NCBI GenBank assembly: GCA_024401695.1
Contig: JAKSKN010000010.1
Location: 22,777 to 86,776, forward strand
Reading direction: 5' to 3'
DNA length: 64,000 nucleotides
Origin: Bacteroidales bacterium
GTDB taxonomy: Bacteria > Bacteroidota > Bacteroidia > Bacteroidales > UBA932
Below the pieces are notes generated by a model, which searched no databases, was not told the DNA's origin, and worked only from the letters and a program-made list of their open reading frames with translations. Shown piece by piece: positions 34,564 to 43,641 of the stretch (positions within the stretch are counted from its first letter, which is position 1; the number at the start of each line of letters is the position of its first letter). Made by a program: the position numbers and the translations under genes.

Positions 34564-35913
34564 TTAGAATAGTTTGTTCAAGGCCGTCCCGGACGAAGCG
34601 AGAACGGTTTCAATCACGTGCACGTATGTATTCTGGAAATCGGCAAGCTGGGCGCCGGTCACCATAATCTTCTGGATATCATAGATGACATCGACTTCAT
34701 CACTTCCAGGTCCGGCCATCAGGGCAATGTAGGTTACAAGCGCGCCCTTGCCGTTGCTGTGAATCTGGAACTTGATGCCCTCTGGCGTTTCGAACGGGAT
34801 GAACGAGAACGCATAGTTGGTGATCTGACCGGCCAAAGAATAGTTCCAGAGCTTGTGCTGCAATGCCTCCACTTCAAGGTAGGACAGCCTGGTATGCTTA
34901 TACAGTTCATTCTGTTCCTCGAAAGCTTCTTTGACATATTCAAGGAAACTCTTCGAGTAATCGATATAGGTGTACACGCTGATGGATTGTACTTTCGTAC
35001 CGCCGGCCCTGCGCTCGGCCATAGTGCCGCGGCAGTCAAGCAGCATCAGAGGGGCCTGCCTTTCGAGTTTCCCGTTCACGACGGATGCCGCGATATTGCA
35101 AGTGTAGAAATAAAATGCGGAAAGCGGGATCTGGTTTTCGGCGCACCACTGCTTGACATTTGCTCCGACAGCTGCCGGAATGGTGAACTTGTAGCCTTCG
35201 GTATCGCACCTTACAAAATTGTACGGTAGCGAGAACTTGCCTTTCCTTTTCTGCTTGAGCCAGAGGTCAGAAGCGTCTCCGTTTATGCCGCAGTAAGTCG
35301 GATGCTCGGGATGACGGACTTCATAATAGTCCTTGAAGAAAGCTTCGTCCTTCGCTTTCAGCTCCGTGTTGGCCTTGTATGACAGGTCCTTCTGAAGCAC
35401 GTCCTCGAAACTGCCGGGGGCCTCAGGCAGGTCTGTCTTGTTCTTCAGTGCAGAATATACCTTGAAAAGGTCGGACACAATGACGCCAATGGCATAGGTG
35501 TCGGCTACGTAATGACTTATCTTGAAATATACGGTCTGGCCACCGTCAACTTCCGTGGCGTAGGCAACCTTCAGCACCTCTCCCTTGAAAACCTTGAGGG
35601 CGTGCCTTCTGAAGGACTTCAGGAACTTCTCTTTCTCTCCATTGGAATTGAAATGCACTTCCGGGATATCGGAGATACTCCTGGCATCCTCAAAATACTG
35701 AAAGATCTCCTTACCTTTCTTTACAAAAGTCAACCTCAAGCAGTCGTTCCTCTCTATTACACGGTTGATGGCTTCGGTCATCAGCGACTTGTCAAAGCCA
35801 TCTGCCAGCTCAGTCGAGAAAACGATATTGGCAACGCAGCCGTAGAGTGAATACTTGGTCTGAAGGTGAATTACATCCTGAGATGAATTGAATCCATATA
35901 ACGTCTTTTCCAT
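34564..35913 (-). CDS. Stand-alone condensation-domain acyltransferase (NRPS C-domain family)
   Basis: The protein has 449 residues, the size of a single condensation domain. The active-site motif HHxxxDG appears as SHYVADT (residues 133-139): the catalytic second His and the structural Asp remain, while the first His and the Gly are changed. Other C-domain-like stretches are DKSLMTEAINRVIERNDCLR near 41-60 and the late PLMLLDCRGTM. With the adjacent carrier protein it likely makes or transfers an acyl-amide or ester. The TAAATTTG box ends 5 nt before the ATG. Confidence 0.78.
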   Translation of the reverse strand: MEKTLYGFNSSQDVIHLQTKYSLYGCVANIVFSTELADGFDKSLMTEAINRVIERNDCLRLTFVKKGKEIFQYFEDARSISDIPEVHFNSNGEKEKFLKSFRRHALKVFKGEVLKVAYATEVDGGQTVYFKISHYVADTYAIGVIVSDLFKVYSALKNKTDLPEAPGSFEDVLQKDLSYKANTELKAKDEAFFKDYYEVRHPEHPTYCGINGDASDLWLKQKRKGKFSLPYNFVRCDTEGYKFTIPAAVGANVKQWCAENQIPLSAFYFYTCNIAASVVNGKLERQAPLMLLDCRGTMAERRAGGTKVQSISVYTYIDYSKSFLEYVKEAFEEQNELYKHTRLSYLEVEALQHKLWNYSLAGQITNYAFSFIPFETPEGIKFQIHSNGKGALVTYIALMAGPGSDEVDVIYDIQKIMVTGAQLADFQNTYVHVIETVLASSGTALNKLF

Positions 35914-35917
35914 ATCG

Positions 35918-36043
35918 CAAATTTAGCCCAAAACATCATTCGCCGTCCAAATTGGGACAAGAGAAGGCTGCTATCCACTAAAACGGCAATTCAGGGATAA
36001 AATTACGCATTCTGTGACGAATCCGACAAAATAACTATATTTG
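35918..36043. promoter_or_regulatory. Divergent promoters between the condensation operon and the LytTR gene
   Basis: TAAATTTG lies on the minus strand at 35925-35918 and TATATTTG on the plus strand at 36036-36043. The sequence TGTGACGAA occurs twice, at 36013-36021 and 36056-36064, on both sides of the plus promoter and could be a regulator site. Confidence 0.5.
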
Positions 36044-36066
36044 TCACACGATTTTTGTGACGAAAT

Positions 36067-36864
36067 ATGAAAAAGCTGCCTGAAATATTCGGAACGTTGG
36101 GGGCAAACATCGCATATGTGCTGTCCCTTTCGCTGTTCTTCTTCTTCTTTGCACCAGTATTCCGGCCCTTCGAAATGGCCGAAGACCTGGATATGGGCAG
36201 AGGGTTGTTCTTCTTCAACGTAACCATAATGATGTGCATAATAATAGGGACGCTGCTGATAACCCGCACATTGTTCTTCCTGCTTTTCAAGCACCTGGGC
36301 AAAAGCTGGTGGGGTTACGTCGGGATATGCCTTTTCGAACTGACTGCCATCAATTATCTCGAAGCACTTTACCTGACCCTGATGCGAGGAGGTGAGGAGG
36401 CTTATTTCACGCAGGTCGCAATCTGCCTGCAGTATTCGTTCCTCATACTGCTGATTCCGATTACAATAGAGACTTTCGTCCTCCTGACCATCGGCAAGGC
36501 GGACAAGCCCATTCCGCAAAGTCCATCCGTCGTCAGGTTCCTCGACAACAAGAAGCAGGTCAAGTTCGCCATTTCGCGCGACGCTGTCCTGTACATCAGC
36601 GCTGAGGAAAACTATATACGCATACACTACTTCGACGAATCCGGAGTCAAGGACTATCTCCTGCGCTCGTCTATGACAGCCATTGCACCGCTGGCCCAAA
36701 AACACGGATTCTGCCGCTGTCACCGCTCATACTACGTCAACCCGAGCCACATCAAGGCCCTCATAAAAGACAGGTCCGACCAGATTTCGGTCGAGATAGG
36801 CACATCGGGAATCAAGATCCCTGTCTCAAGGGTCTATTATCAGGAAATCTCCAGGCAGATATAA
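36067..36864 (+). CDS. Membrane-anchored LytTR family DNA-binding regulator
   Basis: The protein has 265 residues with four membrane segments (about residues 10-145) and a C-terminal LytTR domain (VKFAISRDAVLYISAEENYI near 160, YLLRSSMTAIAPLAQKHGF, CRCHRSYYVNPSHIKAL). It has the same architecture as the gene at 28848-29756. It is divergent from the condensation operon and is the obvious candidate regulator. Confidence 0.88.
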   Translation: MKKLPEIFGTLGANIAYVLSLSLFFFFFAPVFRPFEMAEDLDMGRGLFFFNVTIMMCIIIGTLLITRTLFFLLFKHLGKSWWGYVGICLFELTAINYLEALYLTLMRGGEEAYFTQVAICLQYSFLILLIPITIETFVLLTIGKADKPIPQSPSVVRFLDNKKQVKFAISRDAVLYISAEENYIRIHYFDESGVKDYLLRSSMTAIAPLAQKHGFCRCHRSYYVNPSHIKALIKDRSDQISVEIGTSGIKIPVSRVYYQEISRQI

Positions 36865-36867
36865 AAA

Positions 36868-36898
36868 CGGCCGTCCCACAGGGGACAGCCGCTATTTA
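36868..36898. terminator. Terminator between convergent LytTR and leucine dehydrogenase genes
   Basis: CGGCCGTCCC at 36868-36877 pairs imperfectly with GGGACAGCCG at 36882-36891. A-rich and T-rich flanks on the two sides would let it work in both directions. Confidence 0.6.
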
Positions 36899-36915
36899 TT
36901 TATCCAAGCCCGAAA

Positions 36916-37959
36916 TTACTTGAGGCCGTTCTTGATGCGGTTCTCAGCAAATTCGCGTGCGACGATGCCTTCTGGAATTCCCTTTGCCTTTGACTCGTCA
37001 ACAATCCAGCTGATGGTGTTGTATATGTTCTCAACCTGCTTGAGGACGTTCTCCTTATTATATACGGTGAACGCTTCCTGCGCAGCGTTGATGACACCGC
37101 CGCCGTTGATGATGAAATCAGGAGCATAAAGGATACCCTTCTTGAAGAGGATCTGTCCGCATTCGTCGTCAAGGAGCTGGTTGTTGGCAGCACCGGCTAC
37201 CGCACGGCACTTGAGTTTCGGAAGTGTATCGTAGTTGATGGTTGCACCGAGTGCATTAGGAGAGAGGATGTCGCACTCTACACCGTAGAGTTCCTCGTCG
37301 GTAACTTCCTTTGCGCCCCACTGCTCAACGGCAACAGCCATATTCTTGCGGTTGGAATGAGTGGCGACAACGAGCTCGGCACCTGCTTCATAAAGTCTGT
37401 GGCAAAGGTCGAAACCTACGTGGCCAAGGCCCTGGAGAGCGACCTTCACACCGTGGAGGTCGTCAGTTCCGTTGAGTTTGTTGGCAATGGCCTTGATTCC
37501 GCAGAATGCACCGTATGCCGTGAATGGAGAAGGGTCACCGGAAACGTTCTCGCGGCCGACAACATACTTTGTCTTGTGGAGAACCTGGTTCATATCCTCA
37601 ACTGTGGTGTTGACGTCTTCAGCAGTATAATAGCAGCCGCCGAGGCTCTCGACAGCCTCACCGAAGGCCTCGAAGAGAGCTTCGCTCTTCTGGGCAGGAG
37701 AAGCCATTATGACACCCTTCGCGCCGCCGCAAGGAAGTCCTGCAGCTGCATTCTTGTGGCTCATACCACGAGAGAGACGGAGCACGTCGAAAAGTGCGCT
37801 GTCAATATTTTCGTAAGGATAGAGACGACAACCGCCGATAGCCGGTCCCAAGTTGGTGTTGTGGACTGCGATAATGGCGTGGAGACCAGCCTTATCGTTG
37901 TTTACGAACAATACTTTTTCGTGATTCCACTCACTGATGAGTTTTAAAGAGGTACACAT
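36916..37959 (-). CDS. Leucine (branched-chain amino acid) dehydrogenase
   Basis: The protein has 347 residues. Glu/Leu/Phe/Val dehydrogenase features: GGCRLYPYEN near 43, the catalytic lysine in LPCGGAKGVIMA near 75-87, TAEDVNTTVEDM and the NAD loop VALQGLGHVGFDLCHRL near 178. The length and GPAIGG motif favour leucine dehydrogenase over glutamate dehydrogenase. It reversibly deaminates branched-chain amino acids. Confidence 0.88.
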   Translation of the reverse strand: MCTSLKLISEWNHEKVLFVNNDKAGLHAIIAVHNTNLGPAIGGCRLYPYENIDSALFDVLRLSRGMSHKNAAAGLPCGGAKGVIMASPAQKSEALFEAFGEAVESLGGCYYTAEDVNTTVEDMNQVLHKTKYVVGRENVSGDPSPFTAYGAFCGIKAIANKLNGTDDLHGVKVALQGLGHVGFDLCHRLYEAGAELVVATHSNRKNMAVAVEQWGAKEVTDEELYGVECDILSPNALGATINYDTLPKLKCRAVAGAANNQLLDDECGQILFKKGILYAPDFIINGGGVINAAQEAFTVYNKENVLKQVENIYNTISWIVDESKAKGIPEGIVAREFAENRIKNGLK

Positions 37960-37974
37960 AACTAAATAACTGTT

Positions 37975-38000
37975 TTTCTAACCGAACGGAAAGTTAGAAA
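37975..38000. promoter_or_regulatory. 8-bp inverted repeat upstream of leucine dehydrogenase
   Basis: TTTCTAAC at 37975-37982 and GTTAGAAA at 37993-38000 are perfect inverted repeats with a 10-nt spacer, 16 nt upstream of the start codon. It is a possible operator; no standard -7 box is seen here. Confidence 0.4.
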
Positions 38001-38051
38001 GTTTGGGGAGAAAATCCAAAAAAATCTTGAAAAAGTTGCGATATACCTCCC

Positions 38052-39671
38052 TTACAACGAGATTATCTGGTCGCAGATGGCGCTTACGGACTCCCTGTGC
38101 GAAATGAACAGCACCGTCTTTACACCGTGGCAGCAGCTGCGGATATTTTCCAGAAGGACTGACTCCGTGGCGGGGTCAAGAGCAGATGTAGCCTCATCAA
38201 GAACCAGCACGCTGCCCTTGCAGAGCAGAGCGCGCGCGACAGCTATGCGCTGCGACTGCCCCTCACTCAAGCCGGAACCGTCTTCGCCACAACGGGCGTC
38301 AAGACCGTCGGCAAGTTCGGCCACAAAGTCCGCCGCCGCAAAGTGCAATGCTTCCATCATCCTCTCTTCGGAAGCATCCGGGTCCGCCAGCAGGAGGTTT
38401 TCACGTATTGTACCGCTCATCAGGCTGTTTCCCTGCGGGACATACATAAAATTACCCCGCGTGGCGGGACTGACGGACTGTCCGCCGATCGTTATTGTGC
38501 CGGCCTCAGGTTTCAGCAGCGCAAGGACCAGGCGGATGAGAGTGCTCTTGCCTATGCCCGTAGGGCCGGATATCTCCGAGATGGAGCCTGCCGGGAAGAC
38601 ACAGGAGAATCCGTCAAATACCGGCTTCTTCTGGCCCTCATAGGCAAAATGGACATTGTCGATGCGTATCTCAGGAGCCTCGGTGAATATCTTCTCCTCC
38701 CCACTCTCTTCAAGCGGCAGGTCAGACAGTTCGCCTATACGCTCAATGGACGTAAGAGCGTGGATGAAAGCCGGCACGTGACGCGCAAGGTCGGCGATCG
38801 GGCGCTGTACCTGACCCACAAGCTGCAGGAATGCCGTCATCATACCGAACGTCACCGTCCCGTTCTTGATTCCCAGGACACCCCACAGCAGGGCTGCTGC
38901 ATATCCGAACCTGAAGCCGAAGCTCATGAAACCGCGGGCGACGGCATTGTAGTTCAGACGGAGGACGGTATTGTCCTGAATGTCCTTCTGGATTGCACCG
39001 AGTTTGGTCAGGACGCGTTCCGCACCTATCAGAGTCAGCACAAGCACGCGGTTCTGCAGGTTCTCCTGCATATGCTGCTGAGCCTTGCTGTCGCTCTCGC
39101 GAATCGCCTGCGTCAAGCGGCGCAGCGTCCTGAAAAACATCCTGCTGCCAACGATTGCGACCACCATCAGACCCAGCAGCAGCCATAGGAGGTCAGGTGC
39201 CAGGACGAACAGATATATCGATGAGGCCAACAACTGGAAAATGGTGACAATGATATCGGGGAAGCGCACGCAGATCAGGTCCACTACCACCCGCACATCC
39301 TCTTCCAGACGGTTGACAAGGTCTCCGCTGTGATGAGGCTCTCGCCCTGTCCACGTACTGCGGAGCATATGGCCGAAAATGTCGTGACGCATCCCGTTCT
39401 GCGTTTTCACGACGATGAGATTCTCCCAATAATTGGCGCCCAGGAAGCAAAGGATCTGGACGAGTATCAAGGCCAGCATTATTATGATATGCGGAGTCAG
39501 AGGCTTGTCGACGGCACCGGTGGCAATGTCCACAAGCAATTTGCATATCCATACGAAGGCAAGGGACGTGGCGATGCCGGCAAGTCCTATCAGTACGCTG
39601 ACAAGAACTTTCCCACGCACGGGGCGGTACATCCCCCGCAATTCCTTGATGCAAACCTTAAAATTTTTCAT
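38052..39671 (-). CDS. ABC transporter, fused permease and ATPase (exporter type)
   Basis: The protein has 539 residues. About six membrane segments lie in the first 300 residues. The ATPase follows with Walker A ISGPTGIGKSTLIRLV near 362, the signature GSGLSEGQSQRIAVARALL near 465 and Walker B SVLVLDEATSALD near 489. It has no C39 peptidase domain. Its start overlaps the S26 peptidase gene by 4 bp, so it likely exports the product of the kinase-peptidase cassette. Confidence 0.88.
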   Translation of the reverse strand: MKNFKVCIKELRGMYRPVRGKVLVSVLIGLAGIATSLAFVWICKLLVDIATGAVDKPLTPHIIIMLALILVQILCFLGANYWENLIVVKTQNGMRHDIFGHMLRSTWTGREPHHSGDLVNRLEEDVRVVVDLICVRFPDIIVTIFQLLASSIYLFVLAPDLLWLLLGLMVVAIVGSRMFFRTLRRLTQAIRESDSKAQQHMQENLQNRVLVLTLIGAERVLTKLGAIQKDIQDNTVLRLNYNAVARGFMSFGFRFGYAAALLWGVLGIKNGTVTFGMMTAFLQLVGQVQRPIADLARHVPAFIHALTSIERIGELSDLPLEESGEEKIFTEAPEIRIDNVHFAYEGQKKPVFDGFSCVFPAGSISEISGPTGIGKSTLIRLVLALLKPEAGTITIGGQSVSPATRGNFMYVPQGNSLMSGTIRENLLLADPDASEERMMEALHFAAADFVAELADGLDARCGEDGSGLSEGQSQRIAVARALLCKGSVLVLDEATSALDPATESVLLENIRSCCHGVKTVLFISHRESVSAICDQIISL

Positions 39672-40099
39672 ATTACTCTTCTGATCACCGCCAGCAATGT
39701 GCGGCGGATTGGTTTGAGTGCCTTCCAGAGCCTGCCCTTCGCAGGCTTGCGGACCCTGTTGTCACGCCCTACAATCTCGAACACCGTACCCTTGATGTCA
39801 CCGATACGGCATTTTTCGCAACCGCGGAGATTGCCGTCCCCCATCAGGGTGACCTCCTCCCCAACGATTGAAACCACACGGTGCAGCACATACACCCCCT
39901 GACGGATTTCAGCAAGGACGATGTCACCGGGAGCGACCGCTTCCATCCTGCGCATCCTGACGCTGTCGCGGTCACCCACGATGAACGGCAGCATACTGGA
40001 GCCTCTGGCCATCAGCTGCACGTCCTTCCCTTGGGAGAGAATTTGGGAGATCTCCCCGAGAAGCAGGTCGTTCGGCAGATATTTAATTTCCGGTTCCAT
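39668..40099 (-). CDS. S24/S26 family serine peptidase
   Basis: The protein has 143 residues with start at 40099 (MEPEIKYLPNDLLLGEI). The nucleophile motif GSSMLPFIVGD has Ser35. Where bacterial signal peptidases carry a Lys, this protein has His73 in YVLHRVVSIVG, followed by LMGDGN; a Ser-His dyad as in archaeal/ER-type signal peptidases is therefore likely. No clear membrane segment is seen. It overlaps the kinase gene by 17 bp and the ABC gene by 4 bp. Confidence 0.8.
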   Translation of the reverse strand: MEPEIKYLPNDLLLGEISQILSQGKDVQLMARGSSMLPFIVGDRDSVRMRRMEAVAPGDIVLAEIRQGVYVLHRVVSIVGEEVTLMGDGNLRGCEKCRIGDIKGTVFEIVGRDNRVRKPAKGRLWKALKPIRRTLLAVIRRVI

Positions 40100-40958
40100 C
40101 AAGGCAAACTTTTGCTGCTTCAGCATCAGGCAGGCATTCCAGGACAAAGCCGGGGACTGAGGTCACCAGCGCCTCTATGGTGGAATGGATGCCGTCGGCC
40201 ATCTTTACATCGGCACGGAAGCCGGAGCAGGACGAGTAGATGCTTGAATACGCTTCGATCAGGTCCTGGCGGGATATCTTGTTGTAAGGTGCCTTCTTGA
40301 TGCTGACAAAGGCGGAGAGAGGTGCGTCTTCGTTTCTGTAACAAGGTGTCTTGCCGCTCCACGGCGAGCCATAGATGCGCACGGAGCCGTCAGGGAGGAC
40401 GCGTACGATCGGATTGTCGTCATTCAGCAGCTCGCTGCCCGGAAGATTTTCAATCCACATACGCGAATGCGTGCTTTTCCCTGCACCGCTGACCCCCAGG
40501 AACATTCTGGCGAGGCCGTCACGGACGACAACCGAGGCGTGGAGCTCCAGCGTATGCAGCACCGATGTGCGGAAAGCGTACATCAGCATAAGCGCATTGT
40601 CTATGGCGAAACGGCTTGCACTGTCCAGGATCTCAAGCATTCCGGACGAATAGTCTTCGTTCAGCGCGAGCCTGCCGCATACGGGCGCCGACTGAGTCGG
40701 TGACATATCGATACGATAACCGGAATCCGAGCGGAAAATCGTCAACCTCGGCATACCCGGATCCTCGGAGTCACCGGCAAGGAGCATTGTCAGGCTCTCT
40801 TCCGGAAGGCGTTCGACAACCCGAAGAGAAAAAAGCGGTTCACACCCGCAGGTCGTCAAGAACGGCAGGTAATTTGCAAGGAGATCCCACCTGGGGTCAT
40901 CGTCATTCATACAAAGCTCGAAGACGTGACCCGCGGCTATATATTTCTGATCCTTCAT
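40083..40958 (-). CDS. HPr-kinase-like P-loop protein
   Basis: The protein has 291 residues with start at 40958 (MKDQKYIAAGHVFELC); the longer frame crosses the promoter. The second half is kinase-like: LELHASVVV near 138-145, the P-loop GVSGAGKST near 155-163 and LLNDDNPIV. Such proteins occur beside S24/S26 peptidases, PqqD-type proteins and ABC exporters in peptide-modification (RiPP) gene sets. No precursor peptide, PqqD or asparagine synthetase is found here. The TATTTTTG box ends 6 nt before the ATG. Confidence 0.72.
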   Translation of the reverse strand: MKDQKYIAAGHVFELCMNDDDPRWDLLANYLPFLTTCGCEPLFSLRVVERLPEESLTMLLAGDSEDPGMPRLTIFRSDSGYRIDMSPTQSAPVCGRLALNEDYSSGMLEILDSASRFAIDNALMLMYAFRTSVLHTLELHASVVVRDGLARMFLGVSGAGKSTHSRMWIENLPGSELLNDDNPIVRVLPDGSVRIYGSPWSGKTPCYRNEDAPLSAFVSIKKAPYNKISRQDLIEAYSSIYSSCSGFRADVKMADGIHSTIEALVTSVPGFVLECLPDAEAAKVCLDGTGN

Positions 40959-40963
40959 CAGCA

Positions 40964-41002
40964 CAAAAATAGTAGGAAATCCGCAATTAATAAGTACCTT
41001 TG
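40964..41002. promoter_or_regulatory. Divergent -7 boxes between the kinase cassette and the GH9 gene
   Basis: TATTTTTG lies on the minus strand at 40971-40964 and TACCTTTG on the plus strand at 40995-41002, 21 nt before the GH9 start. Confidence 0.55.
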
Positions 41003-41022
41003 ACAAACTAATAACAATTCTC

Positions 41023-43641
41023 ATGAAAAAAACCGCATTCTTTTACCTGACCCTCGTCGCGTCAGCGTTTGCCTTCAGCGCCAACGCCCAGACCATGAAG
41101 CTGAATGACCTCGATTATTTCGAGGCGAGGGGTACAAATGTTCTCGTGTACAGCAACATCTATAACGGCGGATTCTACGATGAAAAGTTCGCCGGAATTG
41201 AAATCATCCAGAGAGGTGAGCGCATCAGCACCGGTGGCGGCATACGCCTTATGAACACCCCGGAGCAGTGGGACATCTTCGGCAAGATGACTTCAAGGAC
41301 CGTGAACCACGAAGACAACAGCATCGAAGTCGTCCTGGACTACAATGATGTTGACTATGATTTCATCTCAAAGATCAAGGTCTCCCCGAAGGACAATGGA
41401 TGCCTCATCCAGGTCATTCTTGACAAACCTGTCCCTGCAGAGCTTGTAGGCAAGGCCGGTATGAACCTTGAGTTCTTCCCTGCATCCTATTTTGGCAAGA
41501 ACTACCTCGTCGACGGCCTCGGCAGGATCCTTCCTAAATACCCTATGCACGATACCGAGGTGCATCCGATAGTGGAAAAGATCCCGCAGTACTTCGGCGA
41601 ATCCACTTTTGACGACCGCGGCCGCGGCGATTTCCTCGTTGCACGCCCGCTTGCTACCGGCAAGCAGATCGTCCTTGCACCGGAAGACGACAACCTCCGC
41701 GTAGGCATCAGCTCCGACATCGACATCAACCTCTATGACGGACGTCACCTCGCCCAGAACGGAACATTCGTTCTCCGTTCATTCCTCCCTGCCGACAAGA
41801 CCGGAACCGTTCTCGAATGGTACCTTGAGCCAAGCGTGTCGAAAGACTGGGTACGTAAGGCCAATATCGGTTTCTCACAGGTAGGCTACACTCCTGCCCA
41901 GAAGAAAGTCGCCGTCGTCGAGCTCGACAAGAACGACACCCCTGCAATCTTCGGAAAGATCCTCCGCATCAATCCTGACGGCAGCAAATCCGTTGCAAAG
42001 GAGGTTCCCGCAAAGGTATGGGGCGAATTCTACCACCGCTACAACTATGTCCAGCTTGATTTCTCCGACATAAAGGAACCGGGCCTCTACGCCATCCAGT
42101 ATCAGGGCGTCGAGACCAACGCATTCCCTATCGACGTTGACGTTTATGCCGACAAGTGGCATCCTTCAATGGACATCTCCCTCGTGGTCAATATGGACCA
42201 TATGGAGGTGAACGAGGCTTACCGCATCTGGCACGGACGCGCCAATATGGACGATGCCCTCCAGGCTCCTGCAAACGTAACCCTCCACGACGGTTACCAT
42301 CAGGACAACGAGACCAATGACAAATATCAGCCTCTCGAGCACATCCCGGGTCTCGCAATCGGCGGATGGTATGACGCAGGCGACTTCGATATCCAGGCGA
42401 ACTCCGTTCTCAACACGACCGAGGACCTCGCGGCCATCTGGCGTACCTTCAAGCCTCTCCGCGACCAGACCCTCATCGATGAGAAGACCCAGTATGCCGA
42501 CATCCACGTTCCTGACGGAATTCCTGACAACGTACAGCTCATCTATCACGGCACCCTCAACATCAACGCACAGGTTGAGAACATCGGCTTCGTAGCCCAG
42601 GTCATCGGCCAGCCGGATATGCACCACTACCATCACCTCGGCGATGCAATGACCCTCACCGACGGCCTCATCTACGATCCAACCCTCGCAAGATACGAGC
42701 GCAAGGGCGACCGCTCAGGCACACCTGACGACCGCTTCGTATTCACCAGCCGCTTCAGCCCTGCAGGCGTAATGCAGGACATCGTATCCCTCGCGGCTGC
42801 ATACCCGGCTCTCAAGGACTACTATCCGGAAGAAGCCGAGCGCTCCCTCAAGAACGCCATCATGCTTTGGGACAAGTGGTTCGACGCAGCCGACCCTAAG
42901 AAGAATCCGGCTACCGGCCGCGGCGGATACCGTATGGGCGGCGACCCTAGGATCAATGCGGCGATCGAGCTCTGGTACGCCACCGGCGAGAAGAAATACA
43001 AGGACTTCTTCCTCCCTCTCGTACTTGAGCAGCTCGCTCCGAAACCGGCTCCTCAGAACACGCCTAACTATGGCGGCGACGGCGGCAACTTTGTTGCAAT
43101 GATGCAGTTCGCAGGCCTCAACGCAGGTCTCAGACTCTATCCTGATATGGACAAGAAGTTCCAGGAAAAGGTCAAGGCAGTCATCCCGGCATACGTCGAG
43201 AGACTTACCAAATCCGGCAGGGACAACCCTTACGGCGTGGCCATCACCGGTGCAGGCTGGGCCGGCAACTCACAGGTAATCTCAAGCGCCTACAACTGCT
43301 ACAAGGTTTGGAAGCTCTTCCCTGATATGATCGATCCTGAGTTCGTCTTTGCAGGACTCAACTTCCTCCTCGGATGCCACCCGTACAGCAACGTTTCATT
43401 CGTCACCACCGTGGGCGTCAACACCAAGAAGGTTGCATACAGCAACAACCGCGCAGACTACACGGTCATCCCTGGCGGCATAGTCCCGGGCCTTGTGGTC
43501 AAGAACCCTGACTTCTTCGAGAACAAGGACGACTATCCGTTCCACTGGGGCGAGAACGAGTGCTGCATCAACACCGCACCTAACTACGTTCTCCTCTGCC
43601 TTGCAGCAGACGAGGTTGCAAAGGCAATCAACAGCAAGTAA
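41023..43641 (+). CDS. Secreted GH9 endoglucanase
   Basis: The protein has 872 residues with a signal peptide ending SANAQ (residue 23). An N-terminal region of about 280 residues precedes a cellulase Ig-like domain (ANIGFSQVGYTPAQKKVAVV near 285-305) and the (alpha/alpha)6 catalytic domain. GGWYDAGDFDIQ near 448-459 holds the catalytic aspartate. FLLGCHPYSNVSFVTTVG near 780 and HWGENECCINTAPNY near 840 match the GH9 C-terminal signatures. It degrades beta-1,4- or mixed-linkage glucans. The M15 peptidase gene starts at the next base after its stop. Confidence 0.92.
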   Translation: MKKTAFFYLTLVASAFAFSANAQTMKLNDLDYFEARGTNVLVYSNIYNGGFYDEKFAGIEIIQRGERISTGGGIRLMNTPEQWDIFGKMTSRTVNHEDNSIEVVLDYNDVDYDFISKIKVSPKDNGCLIQVILDKPVPAELVGKAGMNLEFFPASYFGKNYLVDGLGRILPKYPMHDTEVHPIVEKIPQYFGESTFDDRGRGDFLVARPLATGKQIVLAPEDDNLRVGISSDIDINLYDGRHLAQNGTFVLRSFLPADKTGTVLEWYLEPSVSKDWVRKANIGFSQVGYTPAQKKVAVVELDKNDTPAIFGKILRINPDGSKSVAKEVPAKVWGEFYHRYNYVQLDFSDIKEPGLYAIQYQGVETNAFPIDVDVYADKWHPSMDISLVVNMDHMEVNEAYRIWHGRANMDDALQAPANVTLHDGYHQDNETNDKYQPLEHIPGLAIGGWYDAGDFDIQANSVLNTTEDLAAIWRTFKPLRDQTLIDEKTQYADIHVPDGIPDNVQLIYHGTLNINAQVENIGFVAQVIGQPDMHHYHHLGDAMTLTDGLIYDPTLARYERKGDRSGTPDDRFVFTSRFSPAGVMQDIVSLAAAYPALKDYYPEEAERSLKNAIMLWDKWFDAADPKKNPATGRGGYRMGGDPRINAAIELWYATGEKKYKDFFLPLVLEQLAPKPAPQNTPNYGGDGGNFVAMMQFAGLNAGLRLYPDMDKKFQEKVKAVIPAYVERLTKSGRDNPYGVAITGAGWAGNSQVISSAYNCYKVWKLFPDMIDPEFVFAGLNFLLGCHPYSNVSFVTTVGVNTKKVAYSNNRADYTVIPGGIVPGLVVKNPDFFENKDDYPFHWGENECCINTAPNYVLLCLAADEVAKAINSK

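Noticed and set aside
38343-39188. A 281-codon plus-strand open frame
   Set aside because: It is antisense to the ABC exporter gene; the composition (rich in H, R, Q) is typical of shadow frames.
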